From positions 1 through 10,656 of the forward strand of contig SLLP01000066.1 in assembly GCA_007133995.1 (NCBI GenBank): 10,656 nucleotides of DNA. Reading direction: 5' to 3'. Below, piece after piece: positions 6,094 through 10,656 of the stretch. Under the pieces are notes generated by a model. That model worked only from the letters and a program-made list of their open reading frames with translations, was not told the DNA's origin and did not search any database. The translations under genes were made by a program, and so were the position numbers. This DNA is from Balneolales bacterium. GTDB lineage: Bacteria; Bacteroidota; Rhodothermia; Balneolales; Natronogracilivirgulaceae. Position 1 is the first letter of the stretch. Each line of letters begins with the position of its first letter.

Positions 6094-7743
6094 TATTTTT
6101 TTGCTCCCGCTTTTTTTCACAAAGGGGGCATAGAAAGGCTCCCGCTTGTTTTTCTCTTTTTTCTTTCCGGACTTTTTCCCAGGTTTGCCTGCCTTGATAT
6201 CTTTGTTGCTGCCGGTTGATTTTACCCTTTTTCGGGATGGGGATTTCGATTCGCTATCACCTGGAAAGTCGTTATCCATGAGAGCCCGGGTACGCTCCAT
6301 GTAGTCAATGCCGGATTCTTTCTCCGGGAGACCGGCCTGCCCGCTGCGCTTTTGATCCCTGGCCTTATGCGATTTTCTCCCTGGCTGAACCCGGCTCACC
6401 TTTATAGCTGCCGGTTTCCTGCCGGCATCCCCTTGCAAAGGAGCCACTAATATTCCTTCTCTCATCTTAAGCAGGGCTGCCGCTACCTCGATAGGCGCAA
6501 AACCTTCGGCTGCAATTTCTTCAATCTGTTCTATCCAGTGGCGCAGTCCACCTGACTCCAGCGTATCCCTCACCTCCTGCAGCATGGCTCCTCTCACAGA
6601 AGCCTCCACCTGTTTCATTGACGGAAGCGGTATAGATTCAATACGAGACTTCAGCTTGTTTTCGATGTAGCGGATATTCCTGTTTTTACGTCCTGTTGCA
6701 AACGTATAGGCCACACCGGTTTTACCCGCCCTGCCGGTTCGGCCGATCCGGTGAACATAGTATTCGGGATCCTGCGGGATATCGTAGTTGAAGATGGCAT
6801 CGATATTCTCCACATCCAGTCCGCGAGCAGCCACATCGGTAGCAACCAGGACCTCAATTCGCCCCTCGCGGAATTTTTTCATAACCTTGTCACGCACCGT
6901 CTGGGTCATATCGCCGTGCAGGGCATCGGCAGGGTAGCCGCGTGACTGCAGTTCACCTATAAGTGTGTCACACGTGCGCTTTGTATTACAGAAGACCAGC
7001 GATAGTTTATAGTTGTGCAGGTCGAGCAGCCTGCATATGCCTTCTGTGCGCATCGAGTCACGCGCCTCAACAATATACTGCTGGATGCCATCAGCCGAGG
7101 GTGTCTTACCCTCAACTTTGATCATTTCCGGATTGTGAAAATACTGACTCATGATCTTCTTGATTTCCGTCGACATCGTGGCGGAGAACATGACCGTCTG
7201 CCGCGGGATCTCCCTGGAACCGTACCCCAGAATGGTTTCAATATCCTCACGGAATCCCATATTCAGCATTTCATCGGCTTCATCCAGAATTACCGTTTCA
7301 AGATGTTCCAGCGAGAGAGTGCCGCGCTTGAGATGATCGATGACACGTCCCGGCGTACCGACCACAATCTGCGAGCCTTCCTTGATCTGCTTGATCTGTC
7401 GGAAAATGGGCTGTCCGCCATAAACCGGAGTGACACGCACACCGCTTATGTGTTTAGCCAGCTTGATGATCTCACCGGTGACCTGTACGGCCAGCTCGCG
7501 GGTCGGACACATAATTATGGCCTGAACATCTCCCGACCTGGTGTTGATTTTTTCAAGCAGGGGAATGGCAAAAGCAGCAGTTTTTCCGGTGCCGGTCTGC
7601 GCCTGTCCGGCCAGGTCGTGGCCTTCGCGGATCAATGGAATGGCGGTGGACTGGATCTTCGTGGGCGCCTCATAGCCCATCTCTTCAATAGACTTTAAGA
7701 TGGGCTTGCAGATGCCCAGATCAGCAAATGGATTCGTTTTCAA
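6067..7743 (-). CDS. DEAD-box ATP-dependent RNA helicase, DeaD/CshA-like
   Basis: ATP-dependent RNA helicase expected to unwind short RNA duplexes in ribosome assembly or mRNA decay. All core motifs are present: Phe6 and Gln31 of the Q motif, AQTGTGKT (48-55), PTREL (80-84), TPGR (130-133), DEAD (154-157), SAT (187-189), LVFCNT (249-254), ATDVAARGLD (301-310) and HRIGRTGRAG (331-340). After the core (about 370 onward) comes a helical region resembling the dimerisation segment of DeaD/CshA proteins. A roughly 120-residue tail rich in Lys, Arg, Ser and Gly follows, with no DbpA-type RRM visible; the tail probably binds RNA non-specifically. The start is TTG at 7743: an in-frame stop lies five codons upstream and the first internal ATG would remove the Q motif. 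At 558 residues it is intermediate in length. The last 27 bp overlap the convergent M28 gene. Confidence 0.93.
   Translation of the reverse strand: MKTNPFADLGICKPILKSIEEMGYEAPTKIQSTAIPLIREGHDLAGQAQTGTGKTAAFAIPLLEKINTRSGDVQAIIMCPTRELAVQVTGEIIKLAKHISGVRVTPVYGGQPIFRQIKQIKEGSQIVVGTPGRVIDHLKRGTLSLEHLETVILDEADEMLNMGFREDIETILGYGSREIPRQTVMFSATMSTEIKKIMSQYFHNPEMIKVEGKTPSADGIQQYIVEARDSMRTEGICRLLDLHNYKLSLVFCNTKRTCDTLIGELQSRGYPADALHGDMTQTVRDKVMKKFREGRIEVLVATDVAARGLDVENIDAIFNYDIPQDPEYYVHRIGRTGRAGKTGVAYTFATGRKNRNIRYIENKLKSRIESIPLPSMKQVEASVRGAMLQEVRDTLESGGLRHWIEQIEEIAAEGFAPIEVAAALLKMREGILVAPLQGDAGRKPAAIKVSRVQPGRKSHKARDQKRSGQAGLPEKESGIDYMERTRALMDNDFPGDSESKSPSRKRVKSTGSNKDIKAGKPGKKSGKKKEKNKREPFYAPFVKKSGSKKISKRRRRQD
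6124..6153 (+). terminator. Candidate intrinsic terminator of the M28 gene, inside the helicase gene
   Basis: On the plus strand GGGGGC (6124-6129) can pair with GCTCCC (6138-6143), six base pairs including one G-U, around an 8-nt loop. It is followed by GCTTGTTTTTC and further T-rich sequence. It lies 30 bp past the peptidase stop and entirely within the antisense of the helicase lysine-rich tail, whose AAA/AAG codons supply the T-tracts. The hairpin is modest and may be fortuitous. Confidence 0.35.
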
Positions 7744-7769
7744 ATTTGCAGGATTTTATATGATTTCAT
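7740..7769 (-). CDS. Possible 9-codon upstream open frame overlapping the helicase start
   Basis: ATG at 7769 opens a frame encoding MKSYKILQI. Its TGA stop (7742-7740) overlaps the TTG start of the helicase in the sequence TTGA. A stop overlapping a weak start is the arrangement seen in translationally coupled leaders. There is no strong Shine-Dalgarno site before this ATG, and so short a frame can arise by chance. Confidence 0.2.
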   Translation of the reverse strand: MKSYKILQI

Positions 7770-7779
7770 TCTGCCGGTT

Positions 7780-7795
7780 GACACAATAGCTTTTT
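7780..7795 (-). repeat. 16-bp motif AAAAAGCTATTGTGTC, copy 2
   Basis: Second copy of the motif, 37-52 bp upstream of the helicase TTG start on the minus strand. A TATAAA follows 20 bp after its TTGTGT, which is longer than usual for a sigma-70 spacer. It may be an upstream promoter element or a chance AT-rich match. Confidence 0.4.
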
Positions 7796-7811
7796 TTTGC
7801 ATGTCCGGCTG

Positions 7812-7828
7812 GTTCCGTATTTCGGAAC
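7812..7828. repeat. Inverted repeat in the helicase leader region
   Basis: GTTCCG (7812-7817) and CGGAAC (7823-7828) form a perfect 6-bp stem around a 5-nt loop, about 70 bp upstream of the helicase start. No U-tract follows on either strand, so it is not a terminator. It may be an operator or a structured element of a leader RNA, if the transcript begins further upstream. Confidence 0.4.
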
Positions 7829-7917
7829 ATATCAACTCCCTTTTCAGCATTGCTATCATGTTTTTTTCTTAAAGGGATGATATCTGCAATCTCACTTGGC
7901 AAGGAAGGCGTGTTGCT

Positions 7918-7932
7918 TAACTTCCTAAGTTA
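7918..7932. repeat. AT-rich inverted repeat downstream of aat
   Basis: TAACTT (7918-7923) and AAGTTA (7927-7932) form a perfect 6-bp stem with a 3-nt loop, 39 bp past the aat stop. It is weak and has no U-tract on the aat strand, so it is a poor intrinsic terminator candidate. Confidence 0.3.
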
Positions 7933-7970
7933 CGAAATATTTTGCTCCTGAAACAGCCGTGGCGTCCCAC

Positions 7971-8582
7971 CTATCCTCCAAAGCGGGCAGGATACTGCAG
8001 CGCTTCATCCAAAGCGCTGCCGTAGTCCCCGGCATCAACTTCAACGCAACCAAATTGTGCCAGGTGAGGCGTGTAGAACTGCACATCCCAAAGCCGGAAT
8101 CCACCGGCCAGCAGACACTGGTAGCAATGATGGAGCGCGACCTTTCCCATTTCCGTCTCTCTCTGGAACATGGATTCGGCAAAAAAAGCTGCGCGGAGTG
8201 TTACCCCGTAAACGCCCGCTGTCAGCCGGTCACCCTTATAAATTTCGACAGAATGAGCATGCCCAAGATCATGCAGCACCCGGAAAGATTTGATGATGCG
8301 GTCGGAAATCCACGTGGTATCGCGATCGGCGCATCCTTTCATCACCCCGATGAAATCCTCGTCAACCGACCAGCGGTACTCCTTTTTACGGATGATTCGC
8401 CTGATTTTTTTGGAGACCCTGAAACTATCCAATGGAATAATACCCCGCTTGCGGGCCGTGTACCAGTTGATATCGGGGTCGTCTCTGGACTCCGCCATGG
8501 GAAATATGCCCTGCGCATAGCCCTGAAGCAGCGCTTCCGGCGGGATGATATCCGGGGTGTCACCCTGATGAGCTTTCGGCAC
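7971..8582 (-). CDS. aat: Leucyl/phenylalanyl-tRNA--protein transferase
   Basis: Cytoplasmic enzyme that transfers Leu or Phe from charged tRNA to proteins with an N-terminal Arg or Lys, making them substrates of ClpS-ClpAP. Recognisable stretches are PPEALLQGYAQGIFPMAE, RGIIPLDSFRVSKKIRR, a central TWISDRIIKSF and HAHSVEIYKGDRLTAGVYGV. FFAESMFQRETEMGKVAL carries the Glu equivalent to E156 of E. coli, and GGFRLWDVQFYTPHLAQFG carries the D-x-Q pair equivalent to D186/Q188. The usual GESMF reads AESMF. The open frame runs upstream to 8678, but the extra residues do not look like the family and overlap the preceding gene, so I choose GTG at 8582 (203 residues, N-terminus MPKAHQGDTPDIIPPE). That start overlaps the 3' end of the ADP-ribosylglycohydrolase-like gene by 23 bp, which suggests translational coupling. 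No strong Shine-Dalgarno site is visible. Confidence 0.92.
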   Translation of the reverse strand: MPKAHQGDTPDIIPPEALLQGYAQGIFPMAESRDDPDINWYTARKRGIIPLDSFRVSKKIRRIIRKKEYRWSVDEDFIGVMKGCADRDTTWISDRIIKSFRVLHDLGHAHSVEIYKGDRLTAGVYGVTLRAAFFAESMFQRETEMGKVALHHCYQCLLAGGFRLWDVQFYTPHLAQFGCVEVDAGDYGSALDEALQYPARFGG

Positions 8583-9495
8583 GTACTTCGAATTTCCGGA
8601 GCCCCGCCTCAACCCGTCCGCGCTCCGCATATCCGTGGAGCCAGTCATCCGGCAGGGCCTCTTTGCCGCCAAGCGCACCTATCAGGCTCCCGAGATAGAA
8701 GCAGGAGGCTTCGCTTGCCCCGCCAAGGTTGGCAGCGGCGGTGACCGCTTTTTTGAAGTCATTGTGATGGCGATAAAAAACAGCACCGACAAAGGTGATC
8801 ATGTCCTCTGCAAGTTTGCTGACACCTCCGCATGATTTTGCGATATCCTCCAGCGGTTCTTCCATCATCGGCTCGGTCACCTGCATGCGGCGGCGGATTT
8901 TGTAATCACCGGGAAATAACTTTTCGGCTTCAAGGATGTATTTTGTCGCGTTTTCAAGAAATTCATCCGGTTCGAAGCTGTCTTTGTCCGTCTCATACAG
9001 ATACACCAGAAGCCGCAGATAAAGCCAGATACTCTGCTGCCAGACGACAGACGATGGGGTAAGTGAGTGCATCCACTCCTGGAGCTCCTTGACTGTGACC
9101 TGTTTTTCACTGAGTAGCAGCGCGGCCGGAATGGCAAAAGAAAACGTGTAGTGTCCGCCGTCAGGGAAGGGCGGCCAGGCGAATGTGGTCGATTTGGGCC
9201 ACTTTTCTGGGTATTTGTTCAGCGCTTGCTTGATGGTGAAAGCGAACTCCTGAAGATCGGGCAGCGGTGCAGATGCCGTGAGCACCGAAAGCATCGCCTC
9301 GGTCTGCCGTGTGGAATGACCTGCTGCGACCGGACTGAAATCCTCAGCCTCCGGGCGCTCCCTGAAACCGGTGATCTCACCAAATGTGGATGATACCTGC
9401 TCCGGCTTCAAATCCTCTGCCGGCATTCCGATGGCCTCTCCAATGGCGGCACCCAGACAGGTGGCCTGAAATCTGTTTTTGATCTGATCTGACAT
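8560..9495 (-). CDS. ADP-ribosylglycohydrolase-family protein, metal site degenerate
   Basis: A 311-residue, mostly helical protein with the layout of the ADP-ribosylglycohydrolase (DraG/ARH) family, whose active members use two metal ions to remove ADP-ribose from arginine or other targets. The N-terminal FQATCLGAAIGEAIGMPAED (9-28) matches the G-x-x-x-GDALG opening, and AIPAALLL (121-128) and the C-terminal AANLGGA...GSLIGALGG fit the fold. The residues that should hold the metals are gone: the T-D-D-T motif reads T-R-Q-T (62-65), and G-G-D-x-D near the C-terminus reads GGASEA (258-263). The protein is therefore probably not a hydrolase, as with the J1-crystallins of this family; ligand binding or a structural role are open possibilities. 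A good Shine-Dalgarno GGAG (9506-9503) lies 7 nt before the ATG at 9495. It sits between argH (65-bp gap) and aat (23-bp overlap). Confidence 0.8.
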   Translation of the reverse strand: MSDQIKNRFQATCLGAAIGEAIGMPAEDLKPEQVSSTFGEITGFRERPEAEDFSPVAAGHSTRQTEAMLSVLTASAPLPDLQEFAFTIKQALNKYPEKWPKSTTFAWPPFPDGGHYTFSFAIPAALLLSEKQVTVKELQEWMHSLTPSSVVWQQSIWLYLRLLVYLYETDKDSFEPDEFLENATKYILEAEKLFPGDYKIRRRMQVTEPMMEEPLEDIAKSCGGVSKLAEDMITFVGAVFYRHHNDFKKAVTAAANLGGASEASCFYLGSLIGALGGKEALPDDWLHGYAERGRVEAGLRKFEVRAESSSG

Positions 9496-9523
9496 AGGTT
9501 CGCTCCGTTCTTCTTTTTACTCA

Positions 9524-9552
9524 ATGATACTTTTATTACGGGATGGACACAA
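9524..9552 (-). promoter_or_regulatory. Candidate internal promoter before the ADP-ribosylglycohydrolase-like gene
   Basis: On the minus strand TTGTGT (9552-9547) is followed after 17 bp by TATCAT (9529-9524), 28 bp before the ATG at 9495. This would let the last two genes be transcribed without argH. The upstream element is part of a 16-bp sequence also found before the helicase gene. Confidence 0.3.
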
Positions 9553-9561
9553 TAACTTTTT
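9546..9561 (-). repeat. 16-bp motif AAAAAGTTATTGTGTC, copy 1
   Basis: Read on the minus strand, this matches AAAAAGCTATTGTGTC at 7795-7780 with one difference. Both copies lie upstream of, and in the same orientation as, a minus-strand gene. This copy touches the last base of the argH stop codon. Confidence 0.45.
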
Positions 9562-10656
9562 CACTGGTCCCTTACTCCCAAAAGGTTGTTTTTCATCTTT
9601 TCTGAATCTTTTCTACTTCTTTCGGTCCACCGATGAAGCTCCCGGGCTTCTTTCCGAAGATATTCGGGCAGACCCGATCCCGGAGCACCTGAATGATGGT
9701 ACGTTTTCGTGATTTCTTCCGGTCGGCCCGCTTGTTCCCACTGATCTGACTGACCGGGATCTGTTTTCTTCTCCGACGCAATGGCAATGGACTCTGCCAC
9801 TTTTCGATAGGCCTCGCGGAAGGGCATTCCCTCCGAAACCAGGCGATTTGTCTCATGCGTCGCAAACACTTCCGGCGTGAGGGTCCGGGCAGCGGCAGCG
9901 GTATCGAATCCGAGCCCTTCCAAAGCATGGCGAACCGCCACAGCCAGTACCATCGACTGCTCGAGGGCTGCCATCACGCTTTTCTTCACCATCTGAAGAT
10001 CGCGATGATACCCGGAGGTCAGGTTCGCCGGTACAGCGGCGAGATGGGTTCTGGCGGATTGCAGATCGTGATAAGCCCCGCGTATCAGCTCCCACGCATC
10101 CGGATTCCGTTTCTGCGGCATGATACTGCTTCCAGATACCTGGTCCTCGCTCAGTGTCACCAGCGCCAGGGATGGATGCATGAACAGCACCACATCGGAC
10201 GCCATCCGGTTGAACGTAAGCGCGCCGTAGGCAAGCGCATCCACAAGCTGCATCTCAAACCGGCCGCGGGAGAGCTGTGATGCCGCCACAGGCTCTTGCA
10301 CCCTCGAAAATCCGAGTTTTTCTGCAATAAATTCGCGATCAATGGCAATGTACGGAACGCCGTACCCTGCCGCGCTTCCAAGCGGGGACTGGTCGATGAG
10401 TTCGAACGCCTTCCGGAGCGCGTCCAGATCCGAGCACAGCAGGTCGTGGTAACCGGCAGCCCAGGCATCGGCAGAATGGGGCATGGCGGGCTGGGTGTGG
10501 GTCAGTCCCGCGAAGCAGACGCCGTTGTACTTATATGCAAGCGAATCAAGCCGCCCGGCGATCGCAATCCACTCAGAGGCAATATCCAGGACCGAATCTT
10601 TCATGAACAGGCGCATATCCGCCAGAACCTGATCGTTGCGCGAGCGACCGGTATGG
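9561..10656 (-). CDS. argH: Argininosuccinate lyase, 5' end beyond the window
   Basis: Last enzyme of arginine synthesis: cleaves argininosuccinate to arginine and fumarate; cytoplasmic homotetramer of the fumarase/aspartase superfamily. The right edge of the window cuts the gene: the frame is open to 10656 and begins there with HTGRSRNDQV, a family hallmark, so roughly the first 80-100 residues are missing. Downstream motifs are THTQPAMPHS with the conserved catalytic-region histidine, the signature GSSIMPQKRNPD with the mobile-loop serine (about 10133-10098), SGYHRDLQMVKKS, and ATHETNRLVSEGMPFREAYRKVAESI. The tail beyond that is Lys/Arg/Glu-rich and looks lineage-specific. It is probably the first of three co-oriented genes; the next begins 65 bp downstream. 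Nothing in the visible part suggests loss of function. Confidence 0.93.
   Translation of the reverse strand, partial: HTGRSRNDQVLADMRLFMKDSVLDIASEWIAIAGRLDSLAYKYNGVCFAGLTHTQPAMPHSADAWAAGYHDLLCSDLDALRKAFELIDQSPLGSAAGYGVPYIAIDREFIAEKLGFSRVQEPVAASQLSRGRFEMQLVDALAYGALTFNRMASDVVLFMHPSLALVTLSEDQVSGSSIMPQKRNPDAWELIRGAYHDLQSARTHLAAVPANLTSGYHRDLQMVKKSVMAALEQSMVLAVAVRHALEGLGFDTAAAARTLTPEVFATHETNRLVSEGMPFREAYRKVAESIAIASEKKTDPGQSDQWEQAGRPEEITKTYHHSGAPGSGLPEYLRKEARELHRWTERSRKDSEKMKNNLLGVRDQ

Noticed and set aside
7015..7698. 227-codon plus-strand open frame opposite the helicase
   Set aside because: Antisense to the conserved helicase core; no domain seen.
7778..7806. Perfect TTGACA on the plus strand
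   Set aside because: No -10 element at the right distance and no plus-strand gene downstream; the same bases form part of the minus-strand 16-bp motif.
8583..8678. N-terminal extension of aat to ATG 8678
   Set aside because: The extra 32 residues do not match the Aat family and lie in the coding region of the preceding gene; GTG 8582 gives the normal N-terminus.
7959..8744. 261-codon plus-strand open frame opposite aat
   Set aside because: It is antisense to aat and the start of the aat/ARH-like overlap; no family resemblance and low-complexity Arg/Pro-rich end.
1..10656. Defence islands, mobile elements, CRISPR arrays, tRNA genes or an undescribed multi-gene system
   Set aside because: All substantial open frames belong to known chromosomal families; I saw no transposase, integrase, regularly spaced repeats or cloverleaf sequence.

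Overview
The window reads as ordinary chromosome of a free-living, pigmented bacterium, most likely of the Bacteroidota/Balneolota/Rhodothermota group. The grounds are family-level impressions: a CrtY-type lycopene cyclase, a Bacteroidota-style Aat, mostly weak Shine-Dalgarno sites, TTG/GTG starts and TTTG/TAnnTTTG-like promoters. No database search was possible, so the lineage is an inference. I see no phage, transposon, CRISPR, toxin-antitoxin or tRNA/rRNA signal.

Layout. At the left edge a plus-strand DUF4342 membrane-associated protein with an acidic repeat tail (29-439) converges on thioredoxin reductase trxB (525-1481, minus). Next on the minus strand is a small three-helix GlsB/YeaQ-like membrane protein (1642-1887). 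Divergent from it is DNA polymerase IV, dinB (1987-3063, plus). Its first catalytic aspartate lies upstream of the first available ATG, so it appears to begin at a non-standard codon. dinB converges on lycopene cyclase crtY (3142-4320, minus). A 321-bp divergent intergenic region (4321-4641) holds a tandem 19-bp repeat and a candidate promoter. It separates crtY from an exported M28 metallopeptidase resembling carboxypeptidase Q (4642-6093, plus).

The M28 gene overlaps by 27 bp, tail to tail, with a DEAD-box RNA helicase (6067-7743, minus) that has a long lysine-rich tail and a TTG start. Further right, on the minus strand, is a likely operon read right to left: argH (argininosuccinate lyase, cut by the window edge), an ADP-ribosylglycohydrolase-family protein, and aat (leucyl/phenylalanyl-tRNA-protein transferase). 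The last two genes overlap.

Most genes are housekeeping: redox balance, translesion synthesis, carotenoid synthesis, peptide turnover, RNA remodelling, arginine synthesis and N-degron tagging. The two points most worth attention are the missing canonical start of dinB and the ADP-ribosylglycohydrolase homologue, which has lost all the aspartates of its metal-binding motifs and is probably a pseudoenzyme. I found no convincing undescribed multi-gene system.
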